Assembly (NCBI GenBank): GCA_049294435.1
Contig: JBAQCU010000002.1
Coordinates: forward strand, 1-6,415
DNA length: 6,415 bases
Direction: 5' to 3'
Origin: UBA1550 sp049294435
GTDB lineage: Bacteria > Patescibacteriota > Minisyncoccia > Phycocordibacterales > UBA1550
The notes beneath the pieces are model-generated. The model worked only from the letters and a program-made list of their open reading frames with translations, ran no database searches and had not been told where the DNA came from. This document shows, in pieces, positions 1 through 5,418 of this stretch (positions within the stretch are counted from its first letter, which is position 1; every line of letters begins with the position of its first letter). The position numbers were made by a program, and so were the translations under genes.

Positions 1-4
1 GCGT

Positions 5-46
5 CCGAGTGCCGCTAATATATGTACTCATATATTAGCTCCTCGG
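5..46. repeat. Palindromic stem-loop at left edge
   Basis: A perfect 11-bp stem is seen: GCTAATATATG (14-24), loop TACT, CATATATTAGC (29-39). It is extended by an outer pair CCGAG (5-9) with CTCGG (42-46). Read on the minus strand it begins GCCGAG and ends TTAGCG, words that recur in the two palindromic units to the right. It may act as a transcription terminator or an extragenic palindromic repeat. No T-tract follows on either strand, so a terminator role is uncertain. Confidence 0.6.
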
Positions 47-90
47 CTTGGGAATGAAAAAGATTACTTTCTTTTTTGTCTTCGTCCAAG
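47..90. repeat. Imperfect stem-loop
   Basis: Outer arms CTTGG (47-51) and CCAAG (86-90) enclose a second pair, AAAAAGA (57-63) with TCTTTTT (70-76). The internal loops are unpaired. GTCTT (78-82) can alternatively pair with AAGAC (88-92). It directly follows the stem-loop ending at 46, so the two form a double hairpin like the pair between 184 and 268. Function is unknown; I saw no coding potential or tRNA fold here. Confidence 0.4.
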
Positions 91-120
91 ACGCGGCTCT
101 GCTGACCCGTCTACGTCGCT

Positions 121-162
121 AATAAAATACTCAGCCATTCTAGAATGGCTAAGTATTTTATT
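121..162. repeat. 42-bp near-perfect palindrome
   Basis: Arms AATAAAATACT (121-131) and AGTATTTTATT (152-162) flank a fully palindromic core AGCCATTCTAGAATGGCT (133-150). The only mismatch is 132 against 151. It could form a long hairpin or cruciform and could serve as a bidirectional terminator because its outer arms are A/T-rich. On the minus strand it contains GGCTGAG followed by TTAGCGACG, matching the repeated unit at 184-228. It abuts the direct copy of the tRNA-Tyr 3' end that starts at 165. Confidence 0.7.
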
Positions 163-164
163 TG

Positions 165-295
165 GTGCGTAGGGAAGGATTCTGCCAAGAACATTTTTGC
201 TCGCCGTCGCTAACAAAAATTTCTCGGCCCTGCTCGTGCGACCCATTCTGGTAAATGGGTGCCCGCACTCACTTTCGAATCCTTCCCTACGGCAC
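165..295. repeat. Block bounded by inverted copies of tRNA-Tyr 3' end
   Basis: The left arm GTGCGTAGGGAAGGATTC (165-182) is identical to 341-358 in and next to tRNA-Tyr. The right arm (277-295) is its reverse complement with one extra G. Together they make an 18-bp stem with one bulge, enclosing two hairpins. The first, 184-228, pairs GCCAAGAACATTTTTG with CAAAAATTTCTCGGC (one mismatch, one bulge) around a 14-base loop. The second, 236-268, pairs GTGCG/CGCAC and ACCCATT/AATGGGT. The block resembles a miniature element with terminal inverted repeats, or an integration scar at a tRNA end. No integrase or transposase lies in the window, so the nature of the block is inference. Confidence 0.6.
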
Positions 296-305
296 AAAAA
301 TCTAC

Positions 306-333
306 AGCCCCAGGCTGTTTCGAGCCTGGGGCT
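306..333 (-). terminator. Terminator hairpin downstream of tRNA-Tyr
   Basis: A perfect 11-bp GC-rich stem, AGCCCCAGGCT (306-316) and AGCCTGGGGCT (323-333), has a 6-base loop. On the minus strand it starts nine bases beyond the discriminator of tRNA-Tyr and is followed by GTAGA and a T-run at 300-296. That is the layout of an intrinsic terminator. On the plus strand the stem is followed by AG and then TTTTT (336-340), so it may work both ways. The flanking CACAAAAA (293-300) and TTTTTGTG (336-343) are complementary and can lengthen the structure. Confidence 0.75.
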
Positions 334-341
334 AGTTTTTG

Positions 342-424
342 TGCGTAGGGAAGGATTCGAACCTTCGAAGGCCGAAGCCGGCAAATTTACAGTCTGCTGT
401 GTTAGACCACTCCACCACCTACGC
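342..424 (-). tRNA. tRNA-Tyr (anticodon GTA)
   Basis: Read on the minus strand, the cloverleaf is complete: acceptor GCGTAGG with CCTACGC (7 bp), D stem GTG/CAC around a loop with the conserved GG pair, anticodon stem GCAGA/TTTGC with loop CTGTAAA (anticodon GTA, tyrosine), and T stem GAAGG/CCTTC with loop TTCGAAT. The variable arm is long (14 bases with GGC-TTCG-GCC), as expected for bacterial tRNA-Tyr, a class II tRNA. The discriminator is A at 342. CCA is not encoded: the next bases are CAA, so it must be added after transcription. The 5' end overlaps the stop codon of the upstream protein gene by six bases including the preceding codon, so the tRNA may be processed out of a shared transcript. 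A terminator hairpin follows. Confidence 0.95.
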
Positions 425-1036
425 GTATTTTATTTTTATTTCCTCAATCCAACCTATTACTGTTTTTAGTAATTTTTTGTCGGCATATCGTATATGTACC
501 ATACCATACGGCATCCTGTCCAGCATTGCTGGCTTAAAATCACTCCTTATATATGGTTTTGTAAATTGCCCCAGTGAAATTTTGGTTTCTTTGCTCCAAA
601 ATCTAAGTAGTTTTTTTGGATCTTGATTGGAATAGCAATATAACAATACACGTAATCTTTTCTCATCCACACCACATATTTCACGCAAAAAAGAAAGAAA
701 GACGCGTACCATAGAAACATCACTGTTCGCCAAATCAATACCATTGCTTTTCTCTGTTTTATATCCCTCGCCCCAATACAATGTGACACCAACCGTCTTT
801 AGCACTTCTTGTTCCGAAGTTAATTTTTCCTTCACTAAATACGAAAGTGGCTTGTTCTTGAACCGAATAGCGCTGTCTTCTTGCAATGTTCTCCGTTTTA
901 AATTGTGGCGACGCATAAAATACGTCACTGCATCAATAGAGACACCGAGCGCCTCGGCCACACGTTTCATTGAATACCCTTCGCAAAAGTAAAGTTGTTT
1001 TACCAGCTCAAGCTTTTCGTTATCAATAGCAACCAT
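419..1036 (-). CDS. HTH and LAGLIDADG-like domain protein, function unknown
   Basis: A 205-residue protein. Residues about 8-48 look like a resolvase-type helix-turn-helix (YSMKRVAEALGVSIDAVTYF, then a basic RRHNLKRR stretch). Residues about 80-200 carry a GVTLYWGEG motif, an NSD motif, FLSFLRE, and a closing VIGWIEEI helix. This pattern recalls small HTH proteins with a LAGLIDADG-like (homing endonuclease or WhiA-type) fold; the assignment is from memory of the motif and is tentative. DNA binding is the likely role. I chose ATG at 1036. The frame is open up to a TTG at 1105, but that extension would be encoded by the perfect inverted repeat at 1049-1082. No Shine-Dalgarno is visible. The stop TAG is formed by bases of the tRNA-Tyr acceptor stem (GCG TAG G). 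It lies 74 bases downstream of clpB. Confidence 0.75.
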   Translation of the reverse strand: MVAIDNEKLELVKQLYFCEGYSMKRVAEALGVSIDAVTYFMRRHNLKRRTLQEDSAIRFKNKPLSYLVKEKLTSEQEVLKTVGVTLYWGEGYKTEKSNGIDLANSDVSMVRVFLSFLREICGVDEKRLRVLLYCYSNQDPKKLLRFWSKETKISLGQFTKPYIRSDFKPAMLDRMPYGMVHIRYADKKLLKTVIGWIEEIKIKYA

Positions 1037-1048
1037 ACTATTATGATA

Positions 1049-1082
1049 CACAAGCCAGCTTGATTTATCAAGCTGGCTTGTG
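1049..1082. repeat. Perfect 16-bp inverted repeat between clpB and the HTH gene
   Basis: CACAAGCCAGCTTGAT (1049-1064) is the exact reverse complement of 1067-1082, separated by TT. It lies 28 bases past the clpB stop and ends 12 bases before the ATG of the HTH gene on the minus strand. A stable hairpin here could end or attenuate clpB transcription, protect its 3' end, or act as an operator. No U-tract follows on the minus strand (TATCATAATAG) or on the plus strand, so a standard intrinsic terminator is doubtful. Confidence 0.8.
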
Positions 1083-1110
1083 ACTAAAACACATGTATCT
1101 GACAAATAAT

Positions 1111-3801
1111 CTACACGTTTGCTTTTGTGCGTGCGCGTGGCTTTGTCGTCACCTGTTTCTTCTCCACACGAATAGCAATCTCCTCTTTTTCCACAGACAC
1201 AAGCACTCGCCCACCCTTAAGCACACCCGATGAAATCATAAGTGACGCAACAGGTGTCAGAATCTTGCTCTGGATCAAACGCTTTAGCGGGCGAGCGCCA
1301 TATCGCGAATCATATCCTTTCTCGGCAAGATAATTCATCACCTCGGGCATTACATTTAGGACAACTTCTTTTTCAGCAAGGCGTTTCTTTACAATCTCCA
1401 CCTGAAGACCAACTATACTTTCTATAATTTCTGGCGATAGAATGTCAAAGATAATTATTTCATCCAGACGATTCAAAAACTCAGGTCGGAAAAAACTCTT
1501 GAGTGATTCCATCACGCGCTCCTTTGCGTCAGAATAATCAGCTTTGTCGCTTGCGTGTGCGCCGAAACCAATAGACTGCATTTTATCAATGTGCTCCGAG
1601 CCGATATTTGACGTCAAAATTATAACTGTGTTTTTAAAATTCACTACGCGACCTTTTGAGTCTGTTAGATGTCCATTATCAAAGACTTGAAGAAGAATGT
1701 TAAACACCTCAGGGTGCGCTTTTTCAATCTCGTCAAAAAGTAGCACGGAGTATGGGCGATGACGCACAATCTCTGTTAGGTTTCCTGATTCCTCGTGTCC
1801 AACATACCCTGGAGGTGAACCAATCAATTTTGAAACCGAATGTTTTTCCATATACTCTGACATATCCACGCGAACAAGTGCCTTGTCATCGTTGAACATA
1901 AACTGCGCGAGTGCCTTTGAAAGCTCGGTCTTGCCTACGCCTGTTGGACCAAGAAAAAGGAACGAGCCGATGGGACGGTTAGGGTCTGCGATACCAGCGC
2001 GCGAACGCTTAATAGCATCAGCCACTTTTTGAATAGCATCCTTCTGTCCTACTACGCGCCTTTCTAGTTCCTCTTCTATATGTGAAAGTTTCCCTGCTTC
2101 TTCTTCAAGCATCTTAGTTACAGGAATTCCTGTCCAACGAGCAACTACTTCCGCGATATCCTGCTCCATTACTTCCTCTTTTAAAATGCGACGTGATGAT
2201 TGAAGTTTTTTTAAACGCGCAACCTTGGATACCAAATCTTTTTCAAATGAAGGAATGCGTCCATAGCGTATCTCCGCTGCAAGAGCAAGGTCTACTTTCA
2301 TTTCGGCAGTTTCTGCTTCTAGGCGCGCAGTCTCAAGGCTCTTCTTAATCGTTCTAATGTCTGCAACGAGCTCTTTTTCGTTTTTCCATTTGATTTCAAT
2401 TTCCTTTGTCTTTTCGCGGAGATCCCCGATTTCTTTGTCAATCTTCTTTGTACGCGCTTTTGCATTTTTACCGGCATCGCCCTCAATAGTGGATTCCTTT
2501 TTAAGAGCTTCCTTTTCAATTTCAAGACGCATAATGCGACGGTGAGCGTCCTCAAGAACGGGTGGCTTATTTTCAAGCGAAATTCGAAGAGAAGATGCTG
2601 CCTCATCTATTAGATCCACTGCTTTATCAGGAAGGAATCGGTCAGTGATGTAGCGACTAGAGAGGTTTACTGCCGCCATAATTGCGTCATCCGTAATATG
2701 CACTCCATGAAAGAGTTCGTATTTTTCTTTAAGACCACGGAGAATTGCAACAGCATCCTCAATATTTGGCTCGTTCACATGCACAGGCTGGAAGCGACGA
2801 GTGAGAGCAGGATCTTTTTCAATATGCTTCTGGTACTCGCGAAGCGTGGTAGCGCCGATGGCACGAAGTTCTCCGCGAGCAAGAGCAGGTTTCAACATAT
2901 TTGACGCATCCATAGAACCTTCCGCCGCACCGGCGCCAACGATAGTATGAATCTCATCTATGAAAAGAATTATCTTACCTTCCGAACGTTCAATTTCCTT
3001 CATAATCTTTTTCAAACGGTCCTCAAACTCTCCACGATATTTTGTGCCGGCAATAAGTTGGCCGAGGTCTAGAGAAACAAGTTCTTTTCCTTTTAGAGAC
3101 TCTGGCACATCACCCTTTGCCATGCGAATAGCAAGACCTTCCACTACAGCGGTCTTGCCAACACCTGCTTCCCCGATAAGAATAGGATTGTTTTTTGTAC
3201 GTCTCGAAAGAATTTGCATGATACGCCCGACTTCGTTGTCACGCCCAATTACTGGGTCAAGTTTGTCTTGAGACGCAAGAGTTGTAAGGTTGCGGGTATA
3301 TTTATAAACAGATTTTAATTTTTTTGACGGTGTGCTGTCTGTGATATTTTGTGTACGAAATTCCTCAAGCACTTTCATAACATTTTCGCGTTCTAGGCTG
3401 TTGCGTGATAAAAATTCTCGAGCTTGTCCTTCAACATCAAAAAGCGCCAAAAATAAATGCTCACAAGAAATCTGCTCGTCCTTCATTGTTTCTGCAATAC
3501 GTGGAGCGATTTCTCCAAGTATCTGCCCCAACTCTTGAGTAAGGTAAAGTTGGTATGAAGCAGAGGCGACATTTTGTGAAGTCGTTGGTTCAATGAGATC
3601 AAGAATTGCCTCAGCAAACAGAGTAGAGTCCACGTCAAGTCTGTCTAAAATAGACACAACGATACTTTCATCATCTAGTACAAGAGCTGTAAGCAGGTGC
3701 ATTGGACTAACGTGGTTTTGCCCGCGCTCAACCGTAAGCTCATGCGCGCGACGTATAATATCGCGGGCTTTAGTAGTGAAATTGTTAAATGGAGGCATCA
3801 T
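1111..3801 (-). CDS. clpB: ClpB-type AAA+ unfoldase with a ClpP-loop-like IGF motif
   Basis: An 896-residue Hsp100 ATPase that would thread aggregated or unfolded proteins through a hexamer in the cytoplasm. Domains: two Clp_N repeats (about 5-150); AAA1 with Walker A GEAGVGKT (210-217), pore loop GTKYRGEF (252-259), Walker B LFIDE (279-283) and Arg fingers LTRRF (333-337); a long coiled-coil M domain (about 410-545); AAA2 with Walker A GPTGVGKT (618-625), pore loop GSPPGYVG (661-668), Walker B LLFDE (687-691), Arg finger EFLNR (774-778) and sensor 2 GARPLKR (835-841); and a basic tail. The M-domain length and its AEIRYGRIPSFEK segment are ClpB-like, which argues against ClpC or ClpA. However, SIGF (743-746) sits where ClpA/ClpC carry the ClpP-binding loop, which ClpB lacks. 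Two ATGs stand in tandem; the second (3798) is possible. No Shine-Dalgarno is seen. Confidence 0.96.
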   Translation of the reverse strand: MMPPFNNFTTKARDIIRRAHELTVERGQNHVSPMHLLTALVLDDESIVVSILDRLDVDSTLFAEAILDLIEPTTSQNVASASYQLYLTQELGQILGEIAPRIAETMKDEQISCEHLFLALFDVEGQAREFLSRNSLERENVMKVLEEFRTQNITDSTPSKKLKSVYKYTRNLTTLASQDKLDPVIGRDNEVGRIMQILSRRTKNNPILIGEAGVGKTAVVEGLAIRMAKGDVPESLKGKELVSLDLGQLIAGTKYRGEFEDRLKKIMKEIERSEGKIILFIDEIHTIVGAGAAEGSMDASNMLKPALARGELRAIGATTLREYQKHIEKDPALTRRFQPVHVNEPNIEDAVAILRGLKEKYELFHGVHITDDAIMAAVNLSSRYITDRFLPDKAVDLIDEAASSLRISLENKPPVLEDAHRRIMRLEIEKEALKKESTIEGDAGKNAKARTKKIDKEIGDLREKTKEIEIKWKNEKELVADIRTIKKSLETARLEAETAEMKVDLALAAEIRYGRIPSFEKDLVSKVARLKKLQSSRRILKEEVMEQDIAEVVARWTGIPVTKMLEEEAGKLSHIEEELERRVVGQKDAIQKVADAIKRSRAGIADPNRPIGSFLFLGPTGVGKTELSKALAQFMFNDDKALVRVDMSEYMEKHSVSKLIGSPPGYVGHEESGNLTEIVRHRPYSVLLFDEIEKAHPEVFNILLQVFDNGHLTDSKGRVVNFKNTVIILTSNIGSEHIDKMQSIGFGAHASDKADYSDAKERVMESLKSFFRPEFLNRLDEIIIFDILSPEIIESIVGLQVEIVKKRLAEKEVVLNVMPEVMNYLAEKGYDSRYGARPLKRLIQSKILTPVASLMISSGVLKGGRVLVSVEKEEIAIRVEKKQVTTKPRARTKANV

Positions 3802-3805
3802 GTTT

Positions 3806-3835
3806 ATAAAATTGAATAACGAATATTAAGGTCAA
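3806..3835 (-). promoter_or_regulatory. Candidate clpB promoter, possibly leaderless
   Basis: On the minus strand TTGACC (3835-3830, five of six bases of the -35 consensus) is followed after 18 bases by TTTTAT (3811-3806, four of six of the -10 consensus). The -10 ends only four bases before the first clpB ATG, so transcription would start at or within the tandem ATGs. The weak -10 and A/T-rich context make chance possible. I saw no CIRCE element or HrcA-type inverted repeat here. Confidence 0.35.
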
Positions 3836-3846
3836 TGTACAACAGT

Positions 3847-3877
3847 GGTTCTCTCTTGTCAAACAACGCCGAGAACC
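3847..3877. terminator. Stem-loop between trypsin-fold gene and clpB
   Basis: Arms GGTTCTC (3847-3853) and GAGAACC (3871-3877) enclose a second short pair TTGT (3856-3859) and ACAA (3863-3866). It begins nine bases past the stop of the trypsin-fold gene and lies just upstream of the candidate clpB promoter, the expected place for a terminator. There is no T-tract on the minus strand (ACTGTTGTAC follows), so it may instead be an RNA-stabilising hairpin or an operator. Confidence 0.4.
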
Positions 3878-3885
3878 TAGTAATC

Positions 3886-4716
3886 TTACTTCTTTTCAGA
3901 CGGAGGGTTTTGGGCCTCATCAAGAAGTCTTTTTGCTTCAGTAACAGGCACACCAGTCTGTGATCCAGCATTCTCGTCTATATTCAAAAATGCAATTACA
4001 TCACCGCTTAGGTTGATAATAGGCGCGCCGTTTGAAGTACCAGCAAATCGCGTTGAAACAGCCACATTGTCTAGTACTTTTGTTTCAACTTTTGTTTCTT
4101 TGTCAACAACAGTACGCATATCAAGGCTTGTGATAATTCCTGTAGAAATTGTTTTTGCATCACGACCACCTATCACGAGAGAAGTTTGCCCAATTTTTAA
4201 TGTATTAGGATTGCCAAATGTAACTGACTTAAACTCTGGCGTTGACGTTGCAGATACCGGAACAAGACGACCAATGCCAAGTGAGTCCGATTTATTGTTT
4301 ACTACAACTTCAATGGTGTACTGAATGCCATCGATTGTTGTATAAAGCGCGCCGAGACCCAAATTCCAACGAGTTGTAACGACGAGGCCATTTGATGAAA
4401 TTATTGTCCCGACACCTGCAGGCAAAACTCCTCCTTCACCTATTGTAGTTCTAAGCGCAACTGTGCTATTTACATTTTTTTCTATTGCTGCGACAACCAA
4501 ATCTTCATCTTTCACTACTATAGTCGTTCCTGGCTTATCAACAAATGTTGGCGTAATCTTTTCAATTGTTCGCTCGACAACATTTGTTATCGTTTGATTC
4601 ACAGGATCAGGAGCCTGGTCCATGAGTGTCACAACAACAATTCCAGTCGCCATTGACGCAACGAAACTGACGAAGAGTGTTAGCAAAACAATTTGTGATT
4701 TTGTGAGGTGTTCCAT
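3886..4716 (-). CDS. Membrane-anchored trypsin/HtrA-fold protein, probable pseudoprotease
   Basis: A 276-residue protein with one N-terminal membrane segment (about 9-32, no lipobox) and no cleavable signal that I can recognise. A linker (about 33-75) is followed by a trypsin-fold domain on the outer side. Compared with DegP/HtrA, GVGTIISSNGLVVTT (101-115) matches the strand before the catalytic His, but the His position holds Trp117 (TTRWNL in place of TNNHVV). An Asp (144, KSDSLG) and a Ser (228, GTSNGAP against GNSGGA) sit near the expected sites, though the oxyanion motif is altered. No PDZ domain follows; the protein ends soon after the barrel. Proteolysis is therefore unlikely, and an envelope-binding or scaffolding role is a guess. 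It starts at ATG 4716 with no Shine-Dalgarno, 84 bases after the superoxide dismutase gene. Confidence 0.8.
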   Translation of the reverse strand: MEHLTKSQIVLLTLFVSFVASMATGIVVVTLMDQAPDPVNQTITNVVERTIEKITPTFVDKPGTTIVVKDEDLVVAAIEKNVNSTVALRTTIGEGGVLPAGVGTIISSNGLVVTTRWNLGLGALYTTIDGIQYTIEVVVNNKSDSLGIGRLVPVSATSTPEFKSVTFGNPNTLKIGQTSLVIGGRDAKTISTGIITSLDMRTVVDKETKVETKVLDNVAVSTRFAGTSNGAPIINLSGDVIAFLNIDENAGSQTGVPVTEAKRLLDEAQNPPSEKK

Positions 4717-4720
4717 AGGG

Positions 4721-4750
4721 TAGAATTATAGAATGTTGAATATAGAATAA
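4721..4750. repeat. Degenerate TAGAAT short repeats
   Basis: TAGAAT occurs at 4721, 4729 and 4743, with a related TGAATA at 4737, giving an approximately 8-base period (TAGAATNN). The repeats fill the spacer immediately upstream of the trypsin-fold gene and contain the candidate -10 box of that gene on the minus strand. Such A/T-rich iterations may be slippage products or spaced binding sites; nothing in the sequence decides which. Confidence 0.45.
4725..4730 (-). promoter_or_regulatory. Perfect -10 box upstream of trypsin-fold gene
   Basis: TATAAT is read on the minus strand, eight bases before the ATG at 4716. Transcription would begin one or two bases before the start codon, giving an almost leaderless mRNA. 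I see no good -35 at 17 or 18 bases upstream. The box lies in A/T-rich repeats, so a chance match is possible. Confidence 0.4.
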
Positions 4751-4800
4751 ATGCGAATGCAAAAATTCTTTATCCTGATTATTGAATTGTACCGTGTCGT

Positions 4801-5376
4801 CTATTTTCCTGCAACAAATCGGCTTGTTACAACATCCCAATCAATCGCGTCCCAAAACGAATTAATGTAATCCGCGCGCTTGATGCCGTAATCAAGAGCG
4901 AATGCGTGCTCAAAAACATCCATCACTAAAACGATAGTAGCTCCTGCGAGATGTCCACCATCGTGCTCGTTAATCCATACATTAAATAGTCGCCCACTAT
5001 CAATATCACGCGTAAGTATTACCCATCCGATACCACGCATTGCTCCCGTTGCGCGGAAATCTTTTTCCCAATTTTCTACTGAACCGAAATCTTGCTCCAT
5101 TTTTTTTGCAAGTAAACTCTTTTTATCCAGATCACTTCCACCCTTAATCATATTCCCAAAATATAATTCATGCAGGCGCATTCCGTTCCACTCCCACCCA
5201 AAACGACGCTTTAGCTCGCTGTACGGCGGTACACCAGCCTCTGCTGTCTTTAAGAACTCGTGAATTTTATTTGTATTGGAAACATACCCCTCGTAGAGGG
5301 TGAAATGGTTACGAAGAAGCACGTCAGAAAAACCATCGGTCCCCAAGAGTCGTTCAAAGTTTTTTGCTTCGTACAT
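4801..5376 (-). CDS. Fe/Mn-family superoxide dismutase
   Basis: A 191-residue cytoplasmic enzyme that converts superoxide to hydrogen peroxide and oxygen. All four metal ligands of the Fe/Mn family can be placed: His24 (LLRNHFTLYEGY), His69 (GMRLHELYF), Asp153 and His157 (DVFEHAF). The C-terminus YINSFWDAIDWDVV fits the family pattern. The second-shell site that is usually Gln in Mn enzymes (NQD) or Ala in Fe enzymes appears as His138 (NEHDGG), so I do not assign the metal. I start at ATG 5376. An upstream GTG at 5430 overlaps the cysteine desulfurase and would add 18 residues with no counterpart in the family. It lies 40 bases after the desulfurase stop and may be cotranscribed with it. No Shine-Dalgarno is visible. 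No signal peptide is present. Confidence 0.93.
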   Translation of the reverse strand: MYEAKNFERLLGTDGFSDVLLRNHFTLYEGYVSNTNKIHEFLKTAEAGVPPYSELKRRFGWEWNGMRLHELYFGNMIKGGSDLDKKSLLAKKMEQDFGSVENWEKDFRATGAMRGIGWVILTRDIDSGRLFNVWINEHDGGHLAGATIVLVMDVFEHAFALDYGIKRADYINSFWDAIDWDVVTSRFVAGK

Positions 5377-5387
5377 AAAAATACAGT

Positions 5388-5418
5388 TTTTAGTTAATAG
5401 TTGATAGTCTTTAGTTTT
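5388..5418. repeat. TAGTTRA short tandem repeats in spacer
   Basis: TAGTTAA (5391-5397) is followed directly by TAGTTGA (5398-5404) and then TAG. TTTAGTT also appears at 5389 and 5410. The repeats fill the 40-base gap between the cysteine desulfurase and superoxide dismutase genes and touch the desulfurase stop codon. Their role is unknown. Confidence 0.4.

Noticed and set aside
165..300. A second tRNA gene or tRNA pseudogene on the plus strand ending near 291
   Set aside because: Only the T-loop and 3' acceptor strand are present. The matching GAAGG strand and an anticodon arm are missing, so I treat it as an inverted copy of the tRNA end.
1..300. CRISPR array
   Set aside because: The repeated units are palindromes with varying stems, not identical direct repeats separated by unique spacers of constant length, and no cas gene is present.
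165..358. A complete integrative element or prophage in tRNA-Tyr
   Set aside because: The direct repeats are only 158 bp apart and no integrase or other mobility gene lies between or near them.
64..384. 106-residue minus-strand open frame across the tRNA and repeats
   Set aside because: It runs through the tRNA-Tyr sequence, the terminator and all the palindromes. Its residues are a translation of structured RNA and repeat DNA, with no domain.
197..626. Two plus-strand open frames of 90 and 95 residues
   Set aside because: They are antisense to tRNA-Tyr and to the HTH gene and show no recognisable domain.
1037..1105. Longer form of the HTH protein starting at TTG 1105
   Set aside because: The extra 23 residues are encoded by the perfect inverted repeat, the start is a rare TTG, and the domain begins after the ATG at 1036.
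1111..3801. Calling the AAA+ gene clpC because of the IGF motif
   Set aside because: The M domain is about 135 residues with ClpB-specific segments, far longer than in ClpC, so ClpB-type is the better call.
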